Under the pieces are notes generated by a model. It saw nothing but the letters and a program-made list of their open reading frames with translations, did no database searches and was not told the DNA's origin. A program made the position numbers and the translations under genes. From positions 1-64,000 of the forward strand of contig CAWFSJ010000005.1 in the NCBI GenBank assembly GCA_963818505.1: a DNA stretch of 64,000 bases, read 5' to 3'. The DNA comes from JADKAV01 sp963818505 (GTDB taxonomy: Bacteria; Actinomycetota; Actinomycetes; S36-B12; UBA10799). Shown one piece after another: positions 51,890 to 60,415 of the stretch. The stretch's first letter is position 1; each line of letters starts with the position of its first letter.

Positions 51890-53062
51890 TCAGCGCGATG
51901 CCAACTCGGCCACGCGGGCCGCGGCTTCGTCCATCGTGTCCACAAGATCAATCACATCGTGCTCCGCATCATCGAGGATGCGTCGACCCTCAGCGGCGTT
52001 GTTGCCGTCCAAGCGGCACACGATGGGCTTGTCCACCGCGTCGCCGCGCTCAGCCAGCATCTCCATCGCCTGCACGATCCCGTTGGCCACCGCGTCGCAG
52101 GACGTGATCCCGCCGAAGACGTTGACGAACACGCTCTTCACCTCGGGGTCGCCGAGGATGATCTCGAGGCCGTCGGCCATCACCTGCGCCGACGCGCCGC
52201 CGCCGATGTCGAGGAAGTTGGCCGGCTTGACGCCGCCGAACTGCTCACCCGCGTAGGCCACCACGTCCAGCGTGCTCATGACCAGACCTGCGCCGTTGCC
52301 GATGATGCCGACCTCGCCGGAGAGTTTGACGTAGTTCAGGCCCTTCTCCTTCGCCTTGACCTCCAAGGGGTCGGTCGCGGCGTTGTCGACGAGGGCCTCA
52401 TGCTCCGGGTGGCGGAAGTCGGCGTTGTCGTCAAGGGTCACTTTGCCGTCCAGCGCGAGGACGTGGCCCTCGGGCGTCTTGACCAGAGGATTCACCTCGA
52501 CCAGGGTGGCGTCCTCGTTCACGAAGACATCCCACAGAGTCACCAGCACGTTCGCGACCTGATCGGCCACGTCCGCGGGGAACTTCGCCTCGGCCACGAT
52601 CTCGGCCGCCTTCGCCGCGTCGACCCCGTCGATGGGGTCGATCAACACCTTGGCCAGGGCCTCGGGCTTGGTGGCTGCAACCTCTTCGATGTCCATGCCG
52701 CCCTCGACGCTGGCCATGGCCAGGAAGGTGCGGTTCGCGCGGTCGAGCAGGTAGGAGACGTAGTACTCCTCGGCGATGTCAGCGGCGCCGGTGATCAGGA
52801 CCTTGTCGACGATGTGGCCCTTGATGTCCAGGCCGAGGATGCCTGCGGCCTTCTCTTCGGCCTCAGTCGGGTTCTGGGCCAGCTTCACTCCGCCGGCCTT
52901 GCCGCGCCCGCCGGTCTTGACCTGCGCCTTGACCACGACTGGACCGCCGATGCGGTCTGCTGCCTGACCGGCCGCCTGGGCATCGGTCACGACCTCACCG
53001 GACTGGGTGGGTACGCCGTGCTTGGCGAACAGCTCCTTGGCCTGGTACTCGTAAAGATCCAC
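51890..53062 (-). CDS. sucC: Succinyl-CoA synthetase beta subunit
   Basis: The 390-aa ATP-grasp subunit begins MDLYEYQAKELFAKHGVPT and has the nucleotide-binding VVKAQVKTGGRGKAGGVKLA and the C-terminal CoA-ligase domain with FLDIGGGASAQVMADGLEI and VNVFGGITSCDAVANGI. Start GTG with GAGGTGG upstream. It is preceded by the B12-binding protein gene at 53119, a link with propionate/methylmalonyl metabolism that also feeds succinyl-CoA. Confidence 0.96.
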   Translation of the reverse strand: MDLYEYQAKELFAKHGVPTQSGEVVTDAQAAGQAADRIGGPVVVKAQVKTGGRGKAGGVKLAQNPTEAEEKAAGILGLDIKGHIVDKVLITGAADIAEEYYVSYLLDRANRTFLAMASVEGGMDIEEVAATKPEALAKVLIDPIDGVDAAKAAEIVAEAKFPADVADQVANVLVTLWDVFVNEDATLVEVNPLVKTPEGHVLALDGKVTLDDNADFRHPEHEALVDNAATDPLEVKAKEKGLNYVKLSGEVGIIGNGAGLVMSTLDVVAYAGEQFGGVKPANFLDIGGGASAQVMADGLEIILGDPEVKSVFVNVFGGITSCDAVANGIVQAMEMLAERGDAVDKPIVCRLDGNNAAEGRRILDDAEHDVIDLVDTMDEAAARVAELASR

Positions 53063-53118
53063 TGCACCACCTCATCGCTCGAACCGTAGTTGTGACGCTA
53101 CTGTGTGGCGCGACCCGC

Positions 53119-53526
53119 TCAGACCACGGGGGTCGTGCCGAGATTGTCCTTGACCCACGAGACGACCTCCTCGGTGGATGTACCCGGGGTGAAGACCTGC
53201 GCCACGCCCATTTGGGTCAACGCGTCGCGGTCCTCCTCGGGGATGATCCCGCCGCCGAACACCACGATGTCCGATGCGTTGCGTTGGGCGAGCAGATCGA
53301 TCACGGCCCGGAACAGAGTCATGTGCGCACCCGACAGGATGGACATGCCGACCGCTGCGACATCCTCCTGGATTGCCGCCTCGACGATCATCTGAGGTGT
53401 CTGGTGCAAGCCCGTGTAGATGACCTCGACGCCCCCGTCGCGCAAGGCACGAGCGATGATCTTGGCTCCACGGTCATGTCCGTCGAGACCGGCTTTGGCT
53501 ATGAGCACGCGAATCGGCTGGGTCAC
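53119..53526 (-). CDS. Free-standing cobalamin-binding domain (methylmalonyl-CoA mutase small-domain type)
   Basis: The 135-aa protein is a complete B12-binding Rossmann domain: DGHDRGAKIIA with His17 as the lower cobalt ligand, GMSILSGAHMTLF and VFGGGIIPEED. It matches the C-terminal domain of methylmalonyl-CoA mutase. The catalytic large domain is not in this window, so it must pair with a subunit encoded elsewhere (MCM, isobutyryl- or ethylmalonyl-type mutases). It lies 56 nt upstream of sucC on the same strand. Start GTG. Confidence 0.9.
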   Translation of the reverse strand: MTQPIRVLIAKAGLDGHDRGAKIIARALRDGGVEVIYTGLHQTPQMIVEAAIQEDVAAVGMSILSGAHMTLFRAVIDLLAQRNASDIVVFGGGIIPEEDRDALTQMGVAQVFTPGTSTEEVVSWVKDNLGTTPVV

Positions 53527-53660
53527 AGCGTCAGTCTACGAGGGCGACAGGCGGGCGGTGGAGCCGAATCAAGTGCGGGGATTCACCCCGCGGGGGCCAA
53601 TTTTGGCTGCTTTCCGGTGTCTTCGACGTGCAGAGGCCCGGCATCGGCTAGTTTCCCCTT

Positions 53661-54641
53661 ATGCCCGAACGTCCCCCGGATAGCGAGGACTCTGGGTTGC
53701 GTGGACGCCTGGACAGGGCCCGCGACACCACCGCATCGGCCAAGAAGTCACTGCTGAACCCCAAGGGGATGCGCGGCGTGGCCAAAGAGGCGGCGTGGCT
53801 GGCCACACATGTCGCGATGTACCCCTTCGGGCTCGTGGAGGACAAGTACCGTCACGCCGAGGAGCGCCACAACCTCGACGGTCTGCCCCCGGTGCAGCGC
53901 GGCTTGATCATCGGCGACGTGGAAGCTGCCGGCACCCCGATCATCCTCATCCACGGAATCATCGATAACCACACGGTCTTCGCCTACCTGCGCCGAGCAC
54001 TCAACCGGCGTGGATTCGGCCGCGTGATCACGTTGAACTATTCGCCACTTTCCGACGACATCCCACGCGTGGCACGCCGCCTGAAATCCCTCGTGGAGAA
54101 GGTGCGGCGGGAAACCGGTTACGAGCGGGTGCATGTGATCGGTCACTCGATGGGTGGGGTCGTGGCCCGCTACTACGTGCAATGCCTGGGCGGGGATTCG
54201 CGCGTTCACACAGTGGTGACTCTGGGCTCCCCGCACGCCGGGACGATGCCCGCCTACCTGGTTCCGCATTCGGTGGTCAAGCAGATGCGCCCCGGCAGCC
54301 CCATCGTGCAGGAACTCGACGCTCCCGCGCCCGGATGCCGAACGCGCATGGTGGCGATCTGGTCCGACCTCGATCAGATGATCATTCCCAAGCGCAACGC
54401 CCGGATCGTTCATCCTGACCTCAATGCGCGCAACGTGTTCGTCCGCGGGGTTGGGCACATGTCTTTCCCCGTCGACGGCAGGGTGGTGCACGAGATCTGC
54501 ACGACATTGGCACAGTTGGACCCGGACGGTTCGACGCTGGTCCGGGGCACGACCTCGATCGGGAGCAGCACTGGGCGGATCAGCGAGCCGGAAGCGACCG
54601 TGCGACCACGCCGACAAGCCCGCACCGGTCTGGCCGAGTAG
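53661..54641 (+). CDS. Alpha/beta hydrolase, lipase-like
   Basis: The 326-aa protein has an N-terminal basic/helical region (1-85), then the hydrolase fold: oxyanion strand IILIHGIIDNHTV, nucleophile Ser163 in GHSMGGVVARYYVQ, Asp near WSDLDQMIIP and His in VGHMSFPV. The pattern resembles PGAP1/triacylglycerol-lipase-type esterases. There is no clear signal peptide, but AWLATHVAMYPFGLV may be membrane-associating. The substrate is unknown. It is divergent from the B12-domain gene. Confidence 0.85.
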   Translation: MPERPPDSEDSGLRGRLDRARDTTASAKKSLLNPKGMRGVAKEAAWLATHVAMYPFGLVEDKYRHAEERHNLDGLPPVQRGLIIGDVEAAGTPIILIHGIIDNHTVFAYLRRALNRRGFGRVITLNYSPLSDDIPRVARRLKSLVEKVRRETGYERVHVIGHSMGGVVARYYVQCLGGDSRVHTVVTLGSPHAGTMPAYLVPHSVVKQMRPGSPIVQELDAPAPGCRTRMVAIWSDLDQMIIPKRNARIVHPDLNARNVFVRGVGHMSFPVDGRVVHEICTTLAQLDPDGSTLVRGTTSIGSSTGRISEPEATVRPRRQARTGLAE

Positions 54642-54741
54642 GTCTTCAACCTGCACCAGCCGACGACGCGGCTACCGACAGACAGAACTGGAGACCGGCA
54701 ACCGCTACCCCAGGCCGGACCGGTTCAACCCGCACCCCTGC

Positions 54742-55383
54742 TCAGAGGTAGGCCATCGGGTCGCGCTGGGTCTTGTTCTTGAGCACCTCGAAGTGCAGGT
54801 GCGGGCCACTGGAGTTCCCGGTGCTGCCAACGGTCCCGATCTTCTGGCCGCGCAGCACCTTGTCGCCGACGTTGACGCCACTGCTGTTGAGGTGGGCATA
54901 AAGGGTCTCGACTGCGTTGTCGTGACGCACGATCACGTGATTTCCGTAGGCGCCACCCCAGCCAGCCTCAACGACCTTTCCTGCCAACGCGCTGAATACG
55001 GGGGTCCCGGTGGGCGCGGCGAAGTCCAGGCCTGTGTGATGCCCCGATGACCAACTTGAGCCGGCCTGTCCGAAGCGGGCGGAGTAGTTGTAGTTGGTGG
55101 TCGGCGTGAACATGGGCCCGCTCGAGCGCTGAGCTCGCTGTCTGGCCCGCTTCTCAGCCGCGATCTCGATCTGCTTGGCCTTGTTGGCGGCCTGGCTCAT
55201 CATCTTGGGGTCAAGGTGCGTGATCACAGGCTCCTCGGTGACCACCGCCGGTTCGGGCAGCGGATCGTCGAAGACCGCAGTCGAGGCGTTGCCGACCGAG
55301 GCAGCGCCGACGACCAGTGCACCAGCGACAACGGCGGCGCCACCGGCCAGGATGACGTCCTCAATGCGATCCCGGGTGATCAT
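54742..55383 (-). CDS. M23 (LytM) metallopeptidase, membrane-anchored
   Basis: The 213-aa protein from the ATG at 55383 (AAAGGACAG upstream) has an uncleaved-looking N-terminal membrane segment (10-30), a coiled linker (60-90) rich in Ala/Lys/Arg, and a LytM domain with zinc ligands His116, Asp120 and His197 (GHHTGLDF, PHLHFEV) and catalytic-type His164 (YAHL). These enzymes cut peptidoglycan cross-bridges. It is tandem with a second LytM gene 47 nt upstream and very similar over the catalytic domain. Confidence 0.92.
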   Translation of the reverse strand: MITRDRIEDVILAGGAAVVAGALVVGAASVGNASTAVFDDPLPEPAVVTEEPVITHLDPKMMSQAANKAKQIEIAAEKRARQRAQRSSGPMFTPTTNYNYSARFGQAGSSWSSGHHTGLDFAAPTGTPVFSALAGKVVEAGWGGAYGNHVIVRHDNAVETLYAHLNSSGVNVGDKVLRGQKIGTVGSTGNSSGPHLHFEVLKNKTQRDPMAYL

Positions 55384-55430
55384 GTTCACTGTCCTTTCGT
55401 CTCTGCGTGCTCGGGCGATTGGCCGAGACC

Positions 55431-55931
55431 TCACGCACCGCGCAGGTAGTCGCGAGGGTTGAGCTTCTTCCCGTTCTTGCCACGGACCTCGAAGTGAAGG
55501 TGGGGACCGGTGGAGTTGCCGGTGCTACCGACTGTGCCGATCTTCTTACCGGCAGTGACCTTCTTGCCCTTCTTGGTCTTGATCTTCGTCATGTGGGCGT
55601 AAAGGCTTCGCTTACCGTCCTTGTGCTTGATGATCACGGCCTTGCCGTAAGCCCCGGCCCAACCTGCGTAGACGACCTTGCCGTCGGCGACCGCGTCGAT
55701 GCGAGTCCCCTTGGGCGCGGCGAAGTCCAGGCCGGTGTGATGGCCTGAGGACCAACGCGAACCGCGCTGGCCGAACTTGGCGGACAGGCGGTAGTTGGTG
55801 GTGGGCAACTCGGTGAACACGGCCGAGGCGGTGGAGCGACGGTCCTTCTCCGCAGCCATGGCCGGCGCTGTTGCGGGGACCATGAGGGCGACTGCGAGGC
55901 CTGTGCCGATGAGGGTGGCGGTTGTCTTCAT
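55431..55931 (-). CDS. M23 (LytM) metallopeptidase, secreted
   Basis: The 166-aa protein has a cleavable signal peptide (to about Ala27) and a LytM domain with His65, Asp69, His113 and His146 in the same motifs (GHHTGLDFAAP, YAHM, GPHLHFEV) as its neighbour. The spacing of motifs is nearly the same, suggesting the two arose by tandem duplication. This copy is fully secreted and lysine-rich (pI high), while the other stays in the membrane. Its 226-nt upstream region shows no recognised riboswitch. Confidence 0.92.
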   Translation of the reverse strand: MKTTATLIGTGLAVALMVPATAPAMAAEKDRRSTASAVFTELPTTNYRLSAKFGQRGSRWSSGHHTGLDFAAPKGTRIDAVADGKVVYAGWAGAYGKAVIIKHKDGKRSLYAHMTKIKTKKGKKVTAGKKIGTVGSTGNSTGPHLHFEVRGKNGKKLNPRDYLRGA

Positions 55932-56157
55932 GCCGCTGTGATGCTCGATTGCGGGTTCAACTAACCCTCAATATTCGGGCATTACGGCCAAATCACCCGT
56001 GAGGTCCGTCACCCCCATGTGGTCCGGGCCACGGCCACCCCGTCACCGGTTGTCCCGAAGTTACGCAAACACGCTGGCGTGTCCGGGTGACTTCGCAGCA
56101 TCCGAGGGGCGGCTGAGGGCCAGATCCGAGGGCCGAAGGGCGGCTGAGCCCCCGCGG

Positions 56158-58362
56158 CTAGACCTTCTCCACCGGGGCATAGCGAAGGAGGAGGCGCTTG
56201 ACGCCTTCGCTGCCGAAGTCGATGTGCGCCTCGGCCTTGTCGCTCTCGCCTGCCGTGGAAACGACTGTGCCCAGGCCGAACTTGGGGTGCAGGACGTTGT
56301 CTCCGACGGCCAAAGAGATGATCGGCCCAGATGTCCGACGCGCCGACCCAGCGGCCTGCGCCAACGCTGGAGCCGCGCCTCGGCCACCGGCGCTGGGGCG
56401 GCGCGACAGGTCACGGCCCGTGCGCCGCCAGTCGATCAGCGAGTCCGGCAACTCGTCGAGGAACCGGCTCGGGGGGTTGCTCTGAGGGGTTCCGAACTGC
56501 ATGCGCATCGACGCCCGGCTGACGTGCAGTTGTTTGCGCGCTCGGGTCACCCCGACGTAGGCAAGTCGGCGCTCCTCCTGCAGTTCGACCGGATCGTCCA
56601 GTGACCTGGCGTGCGGGAACACCGACTCCTCGAGGCCCGTGAGGAACACCGCGTCGAACTCCAGGCCCTTGGCCGTGTGAAGAGTCATCAGCGTCACAAG
56701 GCCGCCCTCGTGGGCCGGCACGTCGTCGGCCTCGGCGACCAGGGCGACGCGCTCGAGGAAGTCAGCCAGCGTCCCGTCGGCGTTGTCGTTGACGAACTCC
56801 CGGGCCACTGAGGCTAGTTCGGCCAGGTTCTCCAGGCGGGACTCGTCCTGCGGGTCGTTGGAGGCCTGCAACTCGGCCACCAGCCCCGACTGGTCCAGGA
56901 CCGCCTCCACCATCTCCTCGGGGTCGGCCCCGGATTCGAGCACCATCCGCAGTTCGTCCAACAGCGCCAGGAAGCCACCGATCCTCGTTTCGGCCCGCGG
57001 TCCGATGCCGGCCTCATCTCGACGCCGCAGCGACGCTTCGAAGGTGATCTGCTCACGTGCGGCGAGTTCGGAGATCTGCTCGACCGTGCGGTCCCCGAGA
57101 CCGCGCTTCGGCACGTTCAGAATGCGGGTCAGGGCGACATCGTCCTCAGGATTGGAGACAACGCGCAGGTAAGCGAGAGCGTCACGCACTTCCTTGCGCT
57201 CGTAGAACCTGACGTTGCCCACGATCTTGTAGCGCAGACCCGATCGCAGCAGCACCTCCTCCAGCGGCCGCGATTGCGCGTGCGTCCGGTAGAAGATGGC
57301 GATCTCACCGGCGTCCCAGCCGTCGGCGGTCAGTTTCCTGATCTCGTTGACCACGAACGCTGCCTCGTCACGGTCGTCGTCGGCCACATAACCGATGATC
57401 GGGGGGCCATCACCGGAGTCGGTCCAGAGCCGCTTGTCGCGCCGACCTGTGTTGTGGGAGATGAGCGCGTTGGCCGCCGACAAAATGGTCTGGGTCGATC
57501 GGTAGTTCTGTTCCAGAAGCACAACGTGAGCACCGGGGAAATCCTTCTCGAACTCCTCGATGTTGCGCACATCAGCACCGCGGAACGCATAGATCGACTG
57601 GTCGGAGTCGCCCACGACGCACAACTCCGCGGGGTCCAAGCCGTGCGACCCGTCGCCCACAAGGCGGCGGACCAACTCGTATTGCGCCCGGTTGGTGTCC
57701 TGGTACTCGTCGATGAGGACGTGTCCGAACAGGCGGTGGTAGTACGCAGCCACCTCGTCGAACAGCGTGAGCACTGCGACCGTGTTGCCGATGAGGTCGT
57801 CGAAATCCATGGCGCCGGCGCGCTGCAGGCGTTGGGTGTAGAGGCGGAAGACCTCGGCGAGAATCTCCTGCGACTCGGTTTCTGGGACGTACGATTCGTG
57901 GTCGATGAGTTCGTTCTTGAGCCCGGAGATCTGGTGCTGCAGGCCGCGCGGGCGGTACTTGCGCGGGTCCAGGTCGAGGTCCTTGCCGATGTTGGTGATC
58001 AGTCGGCGGCTGTCATCTGTGTCGTAGATGGAGAACGAACTGGGGAAGCCGAGGTGGTGGGCTTGGCGACGGAGGATGCGCACACAGGAACTGTGGAAAG
58101 TGGACACCCACATGCGCTGGCCCACCGGGCCGACGGCGGCGGTCACCCGCTCCTTCATCTCGTTGGCGGCCTTGTTCGTGAACGTGATCGCGAGGATCTC
58201 CGAAGGTACGGCCTGGCCCTCAGCCAGCAGGTATGCGATGCGTCGGGTCAGCACCCGGGTCTTGCCCGAACCGGCTCCGGCCACGACGAGAACCGGACTG
58301 CCACGATGTGTGACTGCCGCCGCCTGGGCCGGATTGAGGTCTGAAAGAAGGTCGTCCACCAC
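56158..58362 (-). CDS. pcrA: UvrD/PcrA-type DNA helicase
   Basis: This superfamily 1A 3'-5' helicase functions in repair and replication. From the GTG at 58362 the protein is 734 aa: motif I VVAGAGSGKTRVLTRR, Ia ILAITFTNKAANEM, II LIDEYQDTNRAQY, III GDSDQSIYAFRGAD, IV LEQNYRSTQ, and motif VI AYVGVTRARKQL. The C-terminal region includes an insertion and a Tudor-like end (GDNVLHPKFGLGTVVS) that binds RNA polymerase in PcrA/UvrD. The longer frame to 58512 is not supported. Confidence 0.95.
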   Translation of the reverse strand: MVDDLLSDLNPAQAAAVTHRGSPVLVVAGAGSGKTRVLTRRIAYLLAEGQAVPSEILAITFTNKAANEMKERVTAAVGPVGQRMWVSTFHSSCVRILRRQAHHLGFPSSFSIYDTDDSRRLITNIGKDLDLDPRKYRPRGLQHQISGLKNELIDHESYVPETESQEILAEVFRLYTQRLQRAGAMDFDDLIGNTVAVLTLFDEVAAYYHRLFGHVLIDEYQDTNRAQYELVRRLVGDGSHGLDPAELCVVGDSDQSIYAFRGADVRNIEEFEKDFPGAHVVLLEQNYRSTQTILSAANALISHNTGRRDKRLWTDSGDGPPIIGYVADDDRDEAAFVVNEIRKLTADGWDAGEIAIFYRTHAQSRPLEEVLLRSGLRYKIVGNVRFYERKEVRDALAYLRVVSNPEDDVALTRILNVPKRGLGDRTVEQISELAAREQITFEASLRRRDEAGIGPRAETRIGGFLALLDELRMVLESGADPEEMVEAVLDQSGLVAELQASNDPQDESRLENLAELASVAREFVNDNADGTLADFLERVALVAEADDVPAHEGGLVTLMTLHTAKGLEFDAVFLTGLEESVFPHARSLDDPVELQEERRLAYVGVTRARKQLHVSRASMRMQFGTPQSNPPSRFLDELPDSLIDWRRTGRDLSRRPSAGGRGAAPALAQAAGSARRTSGPIISLAVGDNVLHPKFGLGTVVSTAGESDKAEAHIDFGSEGVKRLLLRYAPVEKV

Positions 58363-58884
58363 GCCCGAGTGTAGGTCCGGGGTTCTTTGCGCCGAATGCC
58401 CCCCACCGCTTGCGGCCCGCCTCGCCGTTGGGCTCACCCACTGGCGCTGCCCCAGGCTAGGGATGGTCGTGTACGTCCTTGTGCTGACCCAGCACTCAGA
58501 CACGCACGACACACGGCAGCGGTCCGAATTGCCCGAAAAGGGGACTCACAGAAACTGCCTTGGCGGCCTGCGGTGATGGCCGCAACCGTCCCGACACAGG
58601 GCCGGGGACGCCTGGTCCACCATCGACAACGGAAAGACAACCTTGAAGATCAAGAAAGGAAAACCCCTCCCGAAGAAGCTCCAAGGCAAGGCCACAAAGG
58701 CCGGTTACTTCACCGCCAGGTTCACGATCACCGTGAAGGAGCGCTGGCGTTGACCGGCAATTCCGGGCCGCATCGCCAAGGGACACGAGGACCTAGCTAC
58801 CCAGCCGACGAGTGACCTGGCTGAACCTCCGGTGTTCTTCTCAGTCGGACTCATGTCCGCGGATGGTCCCGCTGGTGGCCCGGC
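58363..58884. other. Gene-poor 520-nt gap with a possible coding remnant
   Basis: Between pcrA and the HNH gene no intact ORF convinces. Bases 58363-58573 look non-coding. GTGCTG-ACC-CAGCAC at 58480-58494 is a small hairpin. Bases 58577-58753 carry the protein-like fragment listed separately. The remaining 130 nt hold nothing I recognise. Confidence 0.5.
58577..58753 (+). pseudogene. Lys-rich C-terminal protein remnant
   Basis: After an in-frame stop at 58574, an uninterrupted 58-codon frame ends in TGA at 58753. It has no usable start, but the end reads like a real beta-strand protein: DAWSTIDNGKTTLKIKKG, KPLPKKLQGKATKAGYFTA, RFTITVKERWR, with AAG-rich Lys codons. This resembles the tail of secreted Ig-like or surface domains. 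It may be the 3' end of a decayed or truncated gene. I could not find its missing upstream part. Confidence 0.35.
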
Positions 58885-60069
58885 CTAGGCGGCCGCCGGT
58901 GGTGCCCGTGTGGTGGGGGTGATGTGTGGGATGCCGTCGGTGATGGTGATGGTGTAGGTGCCGAAGTGCAGGTCGTGGTGGCATCGCGAACACATTAGGA
59001 CCAGGTTTTCGAGGTCGGTGAGCCCGCCGTGGCGCCAGTGGTGGATGTGGTGGGCCTGGCAGTAGCGGGGGGCCCGTCCGCAGCGGATGCAGCCCCGGTC
59101 GCGGGCGATCAGGGCCCGCCATTGGGCGTCGGTGGCCACCCGTTTGCCCCGGCCCAGGGCTAGCGGGACGAACACCCCGGCGCGGTACACGCCGAGGATC
59201 ACCGAGATGATCGCGGTGCAGGTCAGCAGGTCGTACAACCGGGTGCCCAACGCCGAGCCGTCCTCCAGGACCGCGCCCTGGCCGTCGGTGAGGTCTTCCA
59301 GATCGATCAGCACCGACAGCCCGCAGGCCCCGCCCGGGCCGGTGTTGGCGGCGGCGGCGGCGACCAGGTCGGCCAAGGCATCGGCGCGGCGCTGGGCGGG
59401 GCTGCGGGTGTCCTCGGCCCCGGTGCGGCCCATCAGCACCGCCAGGGCATCACGCAGCCGGGCCCCGTCGACCGGGTTCAGGTAGCCGTCCAGGCGGAAC
59501 ATGCCGTTGGCCGTCTCCGAGAGGCTGATGCCGCGTTTGGCGTGCAGGTCCTGGTGGGTGGCGTCCAACGATTCGGGGCGGCACTGCTCGACCAGCACCT
59601 GCAGGATCCGGCGCAACTCCCCCGGTTCGGTGGCCTCGGCGACGGTGACCACCGCGGCCTGCACCGAGGCGAACCGGTCGATGCGCCCGGCGTGGGCGGT
59701 GATCGCCGCCACATGCGCGGTACTGATCCGCCCGGCGGCATACGCCGCGCGCACCCCGGGCAGATCGGCCAGGGCCCGGCCGCGGGCCGCCAGCGCCGAC
59801 CCGGCCTGCGGATTCGCCCCGGTGGCCACCGCGACCAGCATGCCGGTGGTGCCGGCGTGCAACACCCTGGAATCCCCACACCCGTCGGCGACCGTGGCCA
59901 ACTCGGTCAGGTAGGCGTCCAACCGGTTGCGTAAACCCTGCACCGCGCTCATCGACCCGGCCCGCTGCTCGGCGCACAACAACTGCGGGTCCGGCAGAGT
60001 CGCCAACAGGCCGTTCACCTGGTCCAGGATTTCGGGGTGGTCGTCGGGCAGGTCCGCGGCGATCGCCAT
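58885..60069 (-). CDS. DUF222 and HNH endonuclease domain protein
   Basis: From the ATG at 60069 (the frame is open far upstream) the product is 394 aa. An N-terminal helical DUF222 domain (about 1-260) includes GRISTAHVAAITAHAGRIDR. The C-terminal HNH zinc-finger nuclease region has CIRCGRAPRYCQAHHI, HHWRHGGLTDLENLVLMC and SRCHHDLH. Such proteins are abundant in Actinomycetota (the REP13E12 family of mycobacteria) and behave like repeated, possibly mobile genes; the target is unknown. The start is uncertain: GTG codons further up could serve. Confidence 0.82.
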   Translation of the reverse strand: MAIAADLPDDHPEILDQVNGLLATLPDPQLLCAEQRAGSMSAVQGLRNRLDAYLTELATVADGCGDSRVLHAGTTGMLVAVATGANPQAGSALAARGRALADLPGVRAAYAAGRISTAHVAAITAHAGRIDRFASVQAAVVTVAEATEPGELRRILQVLVEQCRPESLDATHQDLHAKRGISLSETANGMFRLDGYLNPVDGARLRDALAVLMGRTGAEDTRSPAQRRADALADLVAAAAANTGPGGACGLSVLIDLEDLTDGQGAVLEDGSALGTRLYDLLTCTAIISVILGVYRAGVFVPLALGRGKRVATDAQWRALIARDRGCIRCGRAPRYCQAHHIHHWRHGGLTDLENLVLMCSRCHHDLHFGTYTITITDGIPHITPTTRAPPAAA

Positions 60070-60121
60070 CCTGCGCTGCGCCTGCCGGGTCACCTCGAAA
60101 AACCCCACCCCCACCACCCCC

Positions 60122-60212
60122 GATCTGTAGTTGTCCGCATCGTCGCAACAGGGTCCGACAAACCCGGATCTGCAACCTGACCACATCGTCGCAGCAGGGT
60201 GTGACAAGAACG
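60122..60212. repeat. Two 45-nt imperfect direct repeats upstream of the HNH gene
   Basis: Unit 1 (60122-60166) and unit 2 (60167-60212) both start GATCTG and contain CATCGTCGCA-ACAGGG or CATCGTCGCA-GCAGGG followed by a GACAA end; a third GATC begins just after. They lie within the 346-nt gap 60070-60415, where no other gene is seen. They could be operator-like sites for the HNH protein or remains of its insertion. Confidence 0.65.
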
Positions 60213-60415
60213 ATCGGCCGCGAAACCGGGCCTGTGCAAACCCGCGCAGAGCATGCCGGCCCACACGCACGTCGGAGGCACGCCAGACACCAACAGCGGA
60301 AGCACCCAGGGGGCAGGATGCGCGGATCACACAGCGCCAACCTTCTGAGAGGACGCTCGCGGGGATCGGGCCGCTGAGGCGATAACTGCTCTCAACGACC
60401 CCCGGGGAGCCACGA

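Noticed and set aside
55932..56157. Cyclic-di-AMP (ydaO) riboswitch upstream of the LytM gene
   Set aside because: Such riboswitches often precede actinobacterial wall hydrolases, but the diagnostic GTAGGCG-type end and pseudoknot elements are not found in this 226-nt leader.
58387..58815. 142-aa plus-strand ORF between pcrA and the HNH gene
   Set aside because: Arg/His/Pro-rich, antisense-like composition and no ribosome binding site; the protein-like signal in this region is in another frame (58577-58753).
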